Both the position numbers and the translations under genes were made by a program. Positions 16,757-25,798 of a DNA stretch of 64,000 nucleotides are shown piece after piece. A model generated the notes under the pieces. That model saw nothing but the letters and a program-made list of their open reading frames with translations. It was not told where the DNA came from and searched no databases. The number at the start of each line of letters is the position of its first letter. Position 1 is the first letter of the stretch. The DNA comes from a virus: positions 1 through 64,000 of IMG/VR virus record IMGVR_UViG_3300023109_000007; one strand, written 5' to 3'.

Positions 16757-17915
16757 TTAGAACTCCTACATCAATATGTTCTGTAACTACTTCTTTATAG
16801 CGTTCACTGTACATACTTTTTGGTGCGCACAATCCACACCCGCATGTTTGTTTAGGACATATTATAGTAGTCATTTTTTTATTTTCTAATTTATTTCTTA
16901 AATCTTTAAGTATAATATTACCTTGGCTTAGTTTGCCAATTGCACCTCTTGTACCGTCAAATTTTGCTTGGCATGTTTGATGGTGAAATACTTGATCAGT
17001 TTGTTGTTCAATATGTAAGAAGAACCAGTTTACACTACAACTCCATCCTTTGAAATCTCTTTTGTTAACAAACTGACTAGTAATAGATTCAGTCTTATTG
17101 CTTAAACACATATTACGCATACCGCAACAAGGACGTCCAATAGTCATTCCTAATTTATCAGATTCGCTTTTCTTTTCGCCTGCTGCACTTAATACTTTTG
17201 ATACTTCTTTTTCTTTGTTTAACTTTTTAGTATTATTGTTCCAATAGTTTTTCATGTAGTCTAATTGTTCAAGTGAATATTTATGTGCAAAGGATGGCTT
17301 ACTGTCTGCTTCTTCACCGATAACTCTAGGAACATATTTTACATCGTGTTCTTCTAGAAATTCGCATAAGTCTTTACACTCATCAAAATGTTGTGCATGG
17401 AACATAACATTAACATTAATCCTAAAGTTGCCACTATCTTCAGCTTTTTTAAACTGTAGTATTCTGTCTCTAACTTGATCTTTTAGTTTTTGATTACTTT
17501 CAGCATGATAACTTACTGTAACATGTGATAGGTTATCAATTACAGCTTGTGCCATTTTTTGACTCATTGCACCATTAGTAGTAAGTGTTAGTGCATTTTG
17601 CCATCTGCCTTTATACTTTTCTTCGTATGCTTCTTTTAAATATTTTACAAAAGGAATAAAGTTAGGATTTACAGTAGGCTCGCCGCCTGTGAAACTAATA
17701 CTAGCACGATCTTCTTTTCTATATTGCATATACAAGTCAATGTAACTGTAAACAAAATTTACACTACTTTTTAGTTCATCGAGACTAGCATGGGGACTAA
17801 AGTTATCATGCCTAGTTACAGGACAGTATGTACAGTCGTAATTACACCGCCTACCTAAATCCCAAGTAATTTGAAATACTTTACCCGATAGTAAATTTAT
17901 TGTATCAAAGTCCAT
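16746..17915 (-). CDS. Radical SAM protein
   Basis: 389 residues from ATG at 17915; the TTG just before it is less likely. RRCNYDCTYC (C24, C28, C31) is followed by ISFTGGEPTVNPNFIPF, LTTNGA and VTVSYHAES. The C-terminal half has RPCCGMRNMC, GWSCSVNWFFLHIEQ, HHQTCQAKF and CPKQTCGCGLC, a cysteine-rich tail compatible with extra Fe-S clusters. The general layout resembles the protein at 12915-14030. It overlaps both neighbouring radical SAM genes by 11 bases. The substrate is unknown. Confidence 0.87.
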   Translation of the reverse strand: MDFDTINLLSGKVFQITWDLGRRCNYDCTYCPVTRHDNFSPHASLDELKSSVNFVYSYIDLYMQYRKEDRASISFTGGEPTVNPNFIPFVKYLKEAYEEKYKGRWQNALTLTTNGAMSQKMAQAVIDNLSHVTVSYHAESNQKLKDQVRDRILQFKKAEDSGNFRINVNVMFHAQHFDECKDLCEFLEEHDVKYVPRVIGEEADSKPSFAHKYSLEQLDYMKNYWNNNTKKLNKEKEVSKVLSAAGEKKSESDKLGMTIGRPCCGMRNMCLSNKTESITSQFVNKRDFKGWSCSVNWFFLHIEQQTDQVFHHQTCQAKFDGTRGAIGKLSQGNIILKDLRNKLENKKMTTIICPKQTCGCGLCAPKSMYSERYKEVVTEHIDVGVLSDI

Positions 17916-19311
17916 CAAATATATCTTTCATCTCAGGAAATGTTTCTTCAAATGTTATACCACGCTGTGTGTCACATCTACTAAGGAATTCTTTCATCTC
18001 TGGAAGTCGTTGGCTCCAATCTTCACTTTCCATAAAGTTAAGGATGCCATTTAATCTTTTGATACCATATTCAGCTTGCATAAAGTCTTCTTTAGTAATC
18101 TTACCTTTATGCCAACTTGGAACTCCAAGTTCCCAGTTTTCTTCCCACCATGGATACCATGCTTCGTATTTTGCTCTACATTTTTCTTTAAAGTCTGCAG
18201 GCAAGCTCTTTACATTTAAATGTGCTGGCCAGTATACAAAGTGCTGACTAATACCGCCTGCACCAAATGGCCACATGTTAATTTTCTTAAACTTCTGCTC
18301 CAACTTCCATTGTATAAAGTCTGGCAAGTAGTATACGTTTAGTGCTTGCACTGCACACGCAATAGTTACTTCAACATTATCACTTGTTTCATTATCTAAT
18401 CTATGAAACGTGTTTACTTGGTTTTCCCAATTGCTAGGATAACGAATGTAGTCATTCATTTCTTTAATGCTGTCTATACTATAATGGAAACGTACTAATT
18501 TAAATTCTTTCCATAGGTCAAATAAATCATCGCGCCATTCAACTCCGTTTGAATTATAACGTAGTTCTAAGTCTTTAGCGTAGCCCATTTTGATTGCGTG
18601 TTCAAGTATTTCATAGTGTTCTTCAATAATAAGACTTTCGCCGCCTGCAAAATAAATTTGCTGCATACTAGGCATTTGTTCATAGAACTGTTTCCAAAAT
18701 GTAGGATTCTGTTTATGCCAATTATAACTACTACCGTTAGTGCTGCCTTTGTTATCCCACTGCATAATTTCTTTGAGACTTTTGTTTTCAACAGCAGGAA
18801 AGATTGCTTTCCAGTCTTTGATCCAACCTGATGAATCATGAGGACTGCACATAACACATGCTAACTGACACTTAGTACCAAAGCGTAAATCAATGTATGC
18901 CAAGTTAGGAGGAACACTACCGTCTTCGTTTGTTTCTTGTAATACCTTATCAACATCAACACGCTGACTCCAGTAGTGTGTTTCCCACATACGCTTACTA
19001 CGATGTCCAGCTGCTTCTTCTTTATAACACTTTAAACAACTGGGAGGTTTCTCTCCTGCAAGCATTTGTTTGCGTACATTCTTCATGTAGTCGCTATTCC
19101 ATGCACTTTGAAAATCACTAACATTTAAATTGTTAGGACGTCCTTCGTCATCTTTTAGTATGCCTACTTGGCCGCCATGCTCTTTATCATTAGTTGGGCC
19201 AACTGAACTAGCGTTTGCTGTACAGCATACTCGCATACTGCCGTCTGGTCTTGTGCTTAGATGTACCCACGGTAGTAGGCAAAATGTTTCTGATGGTAAT
19301 TTATTTGTCAT
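17905..19311 (-). CDS. Radical SAM protein with N-terminal SPASM-like motif
   Basis: 468 residues, starting at an ATG with GAGA about 7 bases upstream. The N-terminal region has FCLLPWVHLSTRPDG (C11), RVCC (29-30), FQSAWNSDYMKNVR and PSCLKCYKEEAAGHRSKR (C92, C95). The core is GTKCQLACVMC (C148, C152, C155), with IYFAGGESLIIEEHYEIL as the GGE motif and VRFHYSIDSI. The C-terminus ends RGITFEETFPEMKDIF, the RxxxFxxxFPE tail shared with the proteins at 32894, 34700 and 37321. This order (C-PW-CC-W-CxxC then core) marks a distinct subfamily. Confidence 0.88.
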   Translation of the reverse strand: MTNKLPSETFCLLPWVHLSTRPDGSMRVCCTANASSVGPTNDKEHGGQVGILKDDEGRPNNLNVSDFQSAWNSDYMKNVRKQMLAGEKPPSCLKCYKEEAAGHRSKRMWETHYWSQRVDVDKVLQETNEDGSVPPNLAYIDLRFGTKCQLACVMCSPHDSSGWIKDWKAIFPAVENKSLKEIMQWDNKGSTNGSSYNWHKQNPTFWKQFYEQMPSMQQIYFAGGESLIIEEHYEILEHAIKMGYAKDLELRYNSNGVEWRDDLFDLWKEFKLVRFHYSIDSIKEMNDYIRYPSNWENQVNTFHRLDNETSDNVEVTIACAVQALNVYYLPDFIQWKLEQKFKKINMWPFGAGGISQHFVYWPAHLNVKSLPADFKEKCRAKYEAWYPWWEENWELGVPSWHKGKITKEDFMQAEYGIKRLNGILNFMESEDWSQRLPEMKEFLSRCDTQRGITFEETFPEMKDIFDGL

Positions 19312-20302
19312 TTAATTTCTCAAATCGTTGTGTTGCAACTTTATTTTGTTTACAATTTTCTGTGCATTTCGAAAACTTTTCGTTCATGATAGCAGTATAT
19401 AAGTTACTATACCAGTCACTGTCGTAGATATCTTGTATACTATTTGATCCGTTTAACCTGTGTTGGTCAGGACTATAAAGTTTACTATAATCTTTTAGAT
19501 TTTCAAATCCCCACCTAGTTCCCCACCAGCAGCAAGGAAGAACATAACCGTGGTGTGTAATATATACACCATGATCGTCTATACTTCCAGTAAGACATTT
19601 TGGTGCTATTATTGATGAAATTATCTTTGGTGTTGCTTTCTTATCAATGTTGTGTTCTGTTTTGCCAATATTAGGTCTAGCACTTCCTATAAACTTTACT
19701 TTAGAAAATCCTTCACTAGTTGCATAATCTTCAACTAGATGTGCTTGATGTTCATTGTGTGCAAAATATATAAATTGCCAAACTGCGTTTCCGCCGTTTG
19801 CTATGTATGTTCTATAATTTTCTTGTACTCTATTCCAAACAACATTTATCCTATAAAGATGATTAGTGTCTTCAAACCCATCAAGGCCCCATGTTACATT
19901 AAGGCGATTGCCGGATTCGGCAGACATTTGTCCTAGCTCTTTCCAAAATTCTTTAGTGCGTGTACCGCCGTTAGTAGCAATAGAAATCTTAGGTTTCATA
20001 GGAAATAGATCATCACTAGATAGAATCCACTTTACAATTTCAATTAGATCAGGATTAGTTGTTGCCTCGTCGTAGTTACCGCACATATGTATATGTGTTA
20101 AACTTGACCAAGTATCTTTATCAAACCAACTTTTAAATTGTTCTAAACTTATGTACGTATCATTTAATGTAATAGGATACATCTCATCTTTGATATTCTT
20201 ACGAACCTTTGACCTTGCACAAGCCGGACAAGCAGCATTACAATAGTTAGACATTTCAATTTGAACCTTAACTTGATCTTTAACTAAAATTTTCCAACTC
20301 AT
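19301..20302 (-). CDS. Radical SAM/SPASM-like protein
   Basis: 333 residues. NYCNAACPAC (C21, C25, C28) is followed by IHMCGNYDEATTNPDLIEI, IATNGG and WGLDGFEDTNHLYRINVVW. FIYFAHNEHQAHLVEDYA is the family motif with Ala replacing Glu. The C-terminus has PKCLTGSIDDHG, VLPCCWWGTRWG and KCTENCKQNK, typical of an auxiliary-cluster domain. It is a member of the five-protein family. The start overlaps the upstream radical SAM stop as ATGA and the 3' end overlaps the next gene by 11 bases. Confidence 0.87.
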   Translation of the reverse strand: MSWKILVKDQVKVQIEMSNYCNAACPACARSKVRKNIKDEMYPITLNDTYISLEQFKSWFDKDTWSSLTHIHMCGNYDEATTNPDLIEIVKWILSSDDLFPMKPKISIATNGGTRTKEFWKELGQMSAESGNRLNVTWGLDGFEDTNHLYRINVVWNRVQENYRTYIANGGNAVWQFIYFAHNEHQAHLVEDYATSEGFSKVKFIGSARPNIGKTEHNIDKKATPKIISSIIAPKCLTGSIDDHGVYITHHGYVLPCCWWGTRWGFENLKDYSKLYSPDQHRLNGSNSIQDIYDSDWYSNLYTAIMNEKFSKCTENCKQNKVATQRFEKLNDK

Positions 20303-21348
20303 TTTTGTTCTACTATTTCGTTTTGATATGCTTTATTGTATGCGCATGTTCTTATACAACGCTCTATATGTTTATTGTGTTTAGGGTTCCAGCTTTCCTC
20401 AAGTACATTCATATAGTAAGGTTGTTGCATAACTTCTTCTATAGATTGTGTTTTTAAACTATTCCAGCTGTCAGGATAATCACTAAGTTTTTCTGACATA
20501 TTGTCTATATCTTTAAATGCGCTATCCCATAAAAAACAACACGGCCACATTTGTTGTTGTGCATTAATAAACATTTCACCTTCGTGTACATACTTACATG
20601 AAATTGTATTAATGATACTATTGTCAACTTCGTTATTAGCAATTAGTTTATCTAACTTGTAAACTTCATCTTTACGTTTATGTTCGTTCTTGCCTGTAGT
20701 AGTAATTACTTTTGTTTCTTTATTGTTTTTCTTACCAATATGAGATATCCATTGATGATAACTGTTACGCATTCCTGTGCGAGTAGCAAATTTAAATCCT
20801 AAACGTTTAGCATGTTGTTTTGCTATATCAAGTTCGTATTCGTTATGATCAAAAACAATAAAGACCCATTGTGCTTTGTGAGTATATTCTCCAACTGTTT
20901 CACAAAATGCATTTATATTTCTTTCAAGAACACTCCATTTAGTGTTTACTCTATAAATATGATTTGTTTCTTTATGACCATCAATACACCATTGCATGAA
21001 AAACTTTTGATGATACTGGTTTGCTAGTTTGCCTATTCTACGCCACATGTCTGCTGTACCTACAGCACCGTTTGTACTAATGTTTGCTTTCCCGCCATGT
21101 TGTAATACGTATTCTAACATATCAGCAAGCTGAGGATGTATTGCTGGATCGCCTAATACACCACAAAATTTAAATTCTTTATCTGCTATATGATTAGTAG
21201 TAGGAAATATTCTCTGCAGATCTTGCAGTGAAAAACTGTTTATTCTCAGCAAATCATTATGAATTGTTCTAGCACAGCCTGGACAGGCTGCATTGCAATC
21301 GCTGGTAATTTCTAGTTCAATTTTTTTAACATCATTAATTGTAAGCAT
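20299..21348 (-). CDS. Radical SAM/SPASM-like protein
   Basis: 349 residues. SDCNAACPGC (C18, C22, C25) is followed by KFCGVLGDPAIHPQLADM, STNGAVG, WCIDGHKETNHIYRVNTKW and FIVFDHNEYELDIA. The C-terminal cysteine region has ISCKYVHEG, MWPCCFLW and CIRTCAYNK. It is a member of the FEHNxHQ-type family. It is the first gene of a leftward run and is divergent from the nitroreductase gene across a 34-base gap, so this gap is a likely promoter region for it, though I see no convincing -35/-10 pair. Confidence 0.87.
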   Translation of the reverse strand: MLTINDVKKIELEITSDCNAACPGCARTIHNDLLRINSFSLQDLQRIFPTTNHIADKEFKFCGVLGDPAIHPQLADMLEYVLQHGGKANISTNGAVGTADMWRRIGKLANQYHQKFFMQWCIDGHKETNHIYRVNTKWSVLERNINAFCETVGEYTHKAQWVFIVFDHNEYELDIAKQHAKRLGFKFATRTGMRNSYHQWISHIGKKNNKETKVITTTGKNEHKRKDEVYKLDKLIANNEVDNSIINTISCKYVHEGEMFINAQQQMWPCCFLWDSAFKDIDNMSEKLSDYPDSWNSLKTQSIEEVMQQPYYMNVLEESWNPKHNKHIERCIRTCAYNKAYQNEIVEQK

Positions 21349-21369
21349 AACTGTACTTATTTGTTCTAA

Positions 21370-21377
21370 GATAAATA
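21370..21377 (+). promoter_or_regulatory. Late-promoter-like motif before the nitroreductase gene
   Basis: GATAAATA differs from TATAAATA by one base and lies 5 bases before the ATG at 21383. In T4 late promoters transcription begins about 6 bases past this element, which here is the start codon itself. No Shine-Dalgarno sequence is present, in line with a leaderless message. Chance occurrence is possible. Confidence 0.35.
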
Positions 21378-21382
21378 TTTGT

Positions 21383-21991
21383 ATGAATTGGTTAGACTTA
21401 ATAGAACAAACACAACATTGCCAAAGAAATTGGGATCTTGATAAATCTGTAGATCAAGAAATAATTGATTGGCTATTTGATGTAGGTTATACAATGCCTA
21501 CTAAACAAAACTTATCATCCTTTCAAATAGTAGCGTTTACTGATAGGACAATGATTGAATATCTTACAGCAAGTGCTGTTAATAAAGGATGGCACGGTAG
21601 ACAAGTGAAGAATCCACAAATGTTAGCTCCGGTGGTATTTACATTTTTTGAAAAACAAGACAGAGACGAAAAAAAACGTAGTCAAGAAAAGCGTCAAGGC
21701 AATAACACAACTATGACAGAAATTGGTTTGGCTGCTGGTGCTATGGCATTGGCTGCAAATAATATTGGTCTACGAACCGGATTTTGTAAATGTTTTTATC
21801 CGTTAGAAAGTGGAAAAGATAAGAAAAATAAGGTAGCAAGAGCATTAAGGAATTACAAAATCAAAGGCAAAGATATAGGATTAGCATTAGGTGTAGGATA
21901 TCCTGTTGAAGGATTACTTAGTAATATAGACAATAACAAGTTTGACCATGGTCAATTTAAAAAGAAACCTCAGACTAAAATTATTATTTAA
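21383..21991 (+). CDS. Nitroreductase-family FMN oxidoreductase
   Basis: 202 residues and the only plus-strand gene. The N-terminus QRNWDLDKSVDQ, then TMPTKQNLSSFQIVAF, matches the FMN phosphate-binding (xxRxx...PSxxNxQPW) region of nitroreductases, with QRNW and TKQN in equivalent places. LAAGAMALAANNIGLRTGFCKCF and GVGYPVEG are the usual C-terminal helix and GxGYP motif. Such enzymes reduce nitro groups, quinones or enones with NAD(P)H, or dehydrogenate peptides and flavins. The start at 21383 was chosen by fold and by the divergent neighbour; it lacks a ribosome binding site. The 3' end overlaps the convergent radical SAM gene by 8 bases. Confidence 0.78.
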   Translation: MNWLDLIEQTQHCQRNWDLDKSVDQEIIDWLFDVGYTMPTKQNLSSFQIVAFTDRTMIEYLTASAVNKGWHGRQVKNPQMLAPVVFTFFEKQDRDEKKRSQEKRQGNNTTMTEIGLAAGAMALAANNIGLRTGFCKCFYPLESGKDKKNKVARALRNYKIKGKDIGLALGVGYPVEGLLSNIDNNKFDHGQFKKKPQTKIII

Positions 21992-23051
21992 ATTGTTCTG
22001 CAAACGGATCAAACTCTGCGCCGCATTTCATTGCACACACTTTTAACTTGCCGTCACCGCAACTAGACTTTGTCCAGCTGTCTTGTATGCGTTCAAATAT
22101 TCCCGTAGCAAACACTGCTTCTAAACCGTTCCGTGCTTGTAAGGCGCTTATATCAGGTATAAAGTCCCATATTTGTTCTACTTTAGGATCTTTGTGCCAC
22201 CATTTATACATTCGGCCAGCAGTCCAACAACAAGGTAACGCTAGGCCCTCTGCTGTTATGAATAAGCTATTATCTTTCTTTACTTTACAAATGATAGGGG
22301 CTGCATCATAGTAAGCGTCCATAGTGCCGTACTTGTTAATAATTACTTCTTGCTTGCTAATTGCTTTGTTTTGATATTTTGCATCTGGTTTTTTAAGTTT
22401 AGAAGTTTTATTACCTTTTTTATCAACTGCTTGATGAGATTCTTTCTTTTTTGAATCTTGTGTAATAAAGCGTCCAGTCTTTTTCTTCATAAACTTTTCG
22501 CAGCCCCATTCGTTAGCAAGTGCTTCCGCTTCATCTACTTGATGCTGATTGTGTTCAAAAATTAGAAAGTCCCAACGTGCCCTGCCGCCTGCGTCAATAA
22601 ATGCTCGCATGTTGCGTTCTACGTTATCCCATACAACTCCTTGGCGATATAAATGATTAGTGTCACGCAAACCGTCCACACTAAATATGACGGAGCCCAT
22701 CCTTCCAAAAACTTCAGCCAGCTGTCTCCACCACTTTTCATTTTTTGCCCCTGCGTTTGTATTCATACTTAGCCACATATTAGGATTGTGTAATCTAAAA
22801 TATTGAAATATTTCTAATGTGTCTTTAGCAACGATAGGATCTCCCAAGTTGCCACACATATACATTGTATCTAATTGTGCAATAAATTCTTTTGTAAAAA
22901 TATTTTTGCAATCGTCTAATGATAGTTCATCTAAATTAATGTGCGGATTTAATCCTTCGCCGTTCATATTACGGTCACACATTGGACAATTGGCTTGGCA
23001 GTTTTGTGTAACCTCAAGGTGTATTGTTTTTATATCTTCGTATCTATACAT
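21984..23051 (-). CDS. Radical SAM/SPASM-like protein
   Basis: 355 residues. QNCQANCPMC (C18, C22, C25) is followed by MYMCGNLGDPIVAKDTLE, SMNTNAG, FSVDGLRDTNHLYRQGVVW and FLIFEHNQHQVDEA. The C-terminus has IICKVKKDN, ALPCCWTAG and KVCAMKCGAEF. An insertion rich in lysine (about residues 200-240, KKKTGRFITQDSKKKESH) is unusual compared with its paralogues. It follows the small gene at 23044 with an 8-base overlap and converges with the nitroreductase gene. Confidence 0.87.
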   Translation of the reverse strand: MYRYEDIKTIHLEVTQNCQANCPMCDRNMNGEGLNPHINLDELSLDDCKNIFTKEFIAQLDTMYMCGNLGDPIVAKDTLEIFQYFRLHNPNMWLSMNTNAGAKNEKWWRQLAEVFGRMGSVIFSVDGLRDTNHLYRQGVVWDNVERNMRAFIDAGGRARWDFLIFEHNQHQVDEAEALANEWGCEKFMKKKTGRFITQDSKKKESHQAVDKKGNKTSKLKKPDAKYQNKAISKQEVIINKYGTMDAYYDAAPIICKVKKDNSLFITAEGLALPCCWTAGRMYKWWHKDPKVEQIWDFIPDISALQARNGLEAVFATGIFERIQDSWTKSSCGDGKLKVCAMKCGAEFDPFAEQFK

Positions 23052-23268
23052 CCATTATCAACTTTACATCTTTACCAGGACCAACTTTACTAGGCAGGTT
23101 GCCGTACTGTTCAACATACCATTCGATTACAGCCTTGTACCAGTTTTGACTGTTATGATGTGCTACTTTATTGAACTGCCAAATATTATTATTGGTTGCT
23201 TGCATTGTACTCAATGCCCTAGCACTCTCTGTTTGCAGTTCTCTTACACTTAGTTCATTTATATCCAA
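23044..23268 (-). CDS. Small protein of unknown function
   Basis: 74 residues if started at TTG 23268, with AGAGG 10 bases upstream; an internal ATG would give a shorter product. The sequence is hydrophilic with a predicted helix (ELSVRELQTESARALSTM) and an aromatic stretch (WYKAVIEWYVEQYG). I recognise no family. It overlaps the methyltransferase upstream by 14 bases and the radical SAM gene downstream by 8. As the only short gene next to radical SAM enzymes it could be an accessory or substrate-recognition peptide, but it has no cysteine-rich or leader/core pattern. Confidence 0.45.
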   Translation of the reverse strand: MDINELSVRELQTESARALSTMQATNNNIWQFNKVAHHNSQNWYKAVIEWYVEQYGNLPSKVGPGKDVKLIMDV

Positions 23269-24169
23269 TTAACATAAACCTCTTGTACTTGGGCAGTTCT
23301 AGTTCACCTGCATATAACGGACCTGTCATACGTGCCATGTTGCCAAACTCTTTGATGTCTTTAACACAATTAACATGTTCTTCTACTTCATAATAATTAT
23401 TACTTTGTAGAACTACTAATTTATCGTTTGGTATTAGATCATACCATTCTGAAAAGTTTTCTATGTGTTCGCAACTTGTGTTTATAATAGTATTAGGACT
23501 ATCTGTAATTGGATAGCTCATTCTATTGTTTGCGTTACTCCAATACTGCCATGTATGCTCATTATAATCAATATCCATTATATCTTGTGTAATACTTTTA
23601 AATCGCCATTGATCTACAAACCAAGGCTTGTTAAATACTTCAGCAATATCTACACAGCTAGGATCAATGTCGAAAGATCTAACTTTATCTACTTTAATGT
23701 TACTCTCAAATAACATTGTAGCTAGTGTAGCGTACCAACCTGCACACAAGAATACTGTGCCTAAGTCAACCTTAAGTTTTCTAAGTTCTTTTACTAACCA
23801 TAATTTACTTTCTAGTTGTCCTCTAGAAAAACAATCGTCCCAAATATTTGTTTCATTAACAAAAAAACTTTTGAATGCTGCTATAAATTGAGTGTCAGCG
23901 TAACAATCTAGTATGGGCCAAAGTTTCCATGTATTGTCTTCTAGTACAAGTTTCCTTAAATCATCGTTGTTACACAATCTAAAGATACTATGCAAATTTT
24001 GTTCTAGCACTGCTTTACGAAGTTCTTCAATGTCTCCAGATACATGATTAGGCATTAGTCTAAATATACTGCTAATGTCTTGGTCAATATATGCTCTACG
24101 TAGATCTGCTAATTTGCTGTTAGTAGGATACAGTAGTTCAAACCTATCTAATAACTCATGTGTTTTCAT
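23255..24169 (-). CDS. SAM-dependent methyltransferase-like protein with N-terminal repeats
   Basis: 304 residues from ATG at 24169, with AGGAG 7 bases upstream. The N-terminal 90 residues hold three degenerate repeats beginning LRRAYIDQDISSIFRL, LRKAVLEQNLHSIFRL and LRKLVLEDNTWKLWPI. The rest resembles a class I methyltransferase: VFLCAGWYATLATML (139-153) as a variant motif I and VRSFDIDPSCVDIAEVF (163-179) as the acidic loop. Motif I lacks the usual GxGxG, so activity needs testing. It overlaps the end of the large glycosyltransferase-like gene by 14 bases. Confidence 0.65.
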   Translation of the reverse strand: MKTHELLDRFELLYPTNSKLADLRRAYIDQDISSIFRLMPNHVSGDIEELRKAVLEQNLHSIFRLCNNDDLRKLVLEDNTWKLWPILDCYADTQFIAAFKSFFVNETNIWDDCFSRGQLESKLWLVKELRKLKVDLGTVFLCAGWYATLATMLFESNIKVDKVRSFDIDPSCVDIAEVFNKPWFVDQWRFKSITQDIMDIDYNEHTWQYWSNANNRMSYPITDSPNTIINTSCEHIENFSEWYDLIPNDKLVVLQSNNYYEVEEHVNCVKDIKEFGNMARMTGPLYAGELELPKYKRFMLIGYK

Positions 24170-25793
24170 TAAACTTCTCCTGAAGCCAATCAAAGTCATT
24201 TATTTTTTTAAGTGCTTCACTATCGCCTTGGCTTGCTGTTCCGTAAGCAGATCCTTGTCTAGCACCTTTGATAGCCCATTCGCCGTAAGGGCGCTCTTTC
24301 CCTACTGTCGTCCAGGTAAGTAAACGGTCATCTGTTTCTTCATTCTTTTGCCTATCAATTACTTTACTAGAAAGTTTACAACATTCTCTAAATGCACCTT
24401 TCCAAGTGCTAAACGGATCTGTATTAAAATTAGTTATACAACTAATATCTGGCATTGCTTTAAACTTTTCTGATATACTAGTTGTCATATCAGGCTTGCT
24501 AGTATCCATGTTAAGCGTAAGCTCTCTTGGCAATAGCTTTACGCCGCCGTATCCGTATACTAGATCGTTTATAGGATTTATACTACGCCATACATGTACA
24601 AAGCCTTCTTGTCCTTTATAACGGAAATCAAAACTATCTACTATCGTAGCATCGCCATCTACAACAAAAAATAAGTCAGTAGTACACAATTTAGCTGCTT
24701 CAATGTGTGCTTGATGTATGCCTTTGACTCCGTGTATACGTTGCGCTCTTGGAAAACGTTCTTTCAAGTTTTCCCAGTTTTCATCAGCATTAGGTTCATT
24801 ATAACTTATAAACACAATATCATAATCTTTAACTTTAGGATAACTTGCTACTGTTGCATGTTCTTTGCGCTGAGACACAAATCTATAGTCAAACTCTTTT
24901 TGTGTAATAGGATTATGTTTACTGCATAACACAATGCCATCAAAGTGATCTCCATTTAAGAACACGTGATTTATTGTTCTGTCGTATTCGTTATCATGTG
25001 AAAAATACATATCAAATTTGAATGCCTTTTCAACTTGTACTCTTTCAGGTACCATCCAAAACATTTCTGTCTTGCTCATCTTTAGTGCTTTGAGATAGTC
25101 TACATATGTAACAACTTCAAACTTTTCGTATTCGCAAGGTCCACTTGCTGTTATTTCCCACTCTTTTCTGTTTACAATAAACTTGTAATCTACTTGCTTT
25201 TTGTTAAGCTGCTTATGTATTGAACATAGGAAGACTCCATTATATAATTCTTTGCCTTCAACACTATGCACAAACGCATGATTTTCTCGCCTATCATAAC
25301 TGTTATGATGACTAAAGTAAAATCCAAGATCAAAGTTAGGATCAATTGTCAAGTTTCTGCTTACTACCCAAAATAGTTCTGTAGTAGTTTGTTCAAATGC
25401 ACGTTCGTATTCTTCAAATGTGTCTACATAGAAAAAATCGTACTGCTTGGGTACACTTATTTGTATGTCAACTTCTTTTTTGTTTACAAAAAATCTATGC
25501 TGTAGTTCCTTTTCTCTTATTTCTAAACGCTTTGGAAATAAGTTAATACCATCGTAATGTTCGCCGTTTTTAAAAAGATGAACGTATTCATTACTCCATG
25601 CATCAGGTACATAGTCAAAATCAAAATCGTCAAGTACTATTACGTCACTAGGTATGTACCAAAAGAATTTGGTAAAGGCTCTTTTTTGTGCTTGTTTAAA
25701 GCCGTCGCACTTTTTTACAGTAGGAAATTTAGATTTAAGTGTTTCATACTGTTCTGCATTTTTGTCATTTAGTTGATAGAATATATCATACAT
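24156..25793 (-). CDS. Multi-repeat glycosyltransferase-like protein
   Basis: 545 residues. The C-terminal part (322-545) is homologous to the protein at 38691-39617: YDIVFISYNEPNADENW, RIHGVKGIHQAH, LFFVVDGDATI (D379-G-D381), then YGGVKLLPRE and GARQG. DGD is a plausible nucleotide-sugar metal motif. The N-terminal 320 residues contain three tandem copies of the same element without DGD: FFWYIPSDVIVLDDFDF, LFWVVSRNLTIDPNFDL and MFWMVPERVQVEKAFKF, each followed by NxYxR and a KEWEI-like end. The likely role is glycan synthesis with three non-catalytic copies. It is preceded by a good promoter but no Shine-Dalgarno sequence. Confidence 0.65.
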   Translation of the reverse strand: MYDIFYQLNDKNAEQYETLKSKFPTVKKCDGFKQAQKRAFTKFFWYIPSDVIVLDDFDFDYVPDAWSNEYVHLFKNGEHYDGINLFPKRLEIREKELQHRFFVNKKEVDIQISVPKQYDFFYVDTFEEYERAFEQTTTELFWVVSRNLTIDPNFDLGFYFSHHNSYDRRENHAFVHSVEGKELYNGVFLCSIHKQLNKKQVDYKFIVNRKEWEITASGPCEYEKFEVVTYVDYLKALKMSKTEMFWMVPERVQVEKAFKFDMYFSHDNEYDRTINHVFLNGDHFDGIVLCSKHNPITQKEFDYRFVSQRKEHATVASYPKVKDYDIVFISYNEPNADENWENLKERFPRAQRIHGVKGIHQAHIEAAKLCTTDLFFVVDGDATIVDSFDFRYKGQEGFVHVWRSINPINDLVYGYGGVKLLPRELTLNMDTSKPDMTTSISEKFKAMPDISCITNFNTDPFSTWKGAFRECCKLSSKVIDRQKNEETDDRLLTWTTVGKERPYGEWAIKGARQGSAYGTASQGDSEALKKINDFDWLQEKFNENT

Positions 25794-25798
25794 ATCTT

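Noticed and set aside
23044-23268. A radical SAM-modified (RiPP) precursor peptide
   Set aside because: The 74-residue product lacks a leader/core division, Cys/Ser/Thr-rich core or repeats. There is also no room for other short genes: nearly all genes overlap and gaps are under about 100 bases. So a peptide substrate encoded here is not supported.
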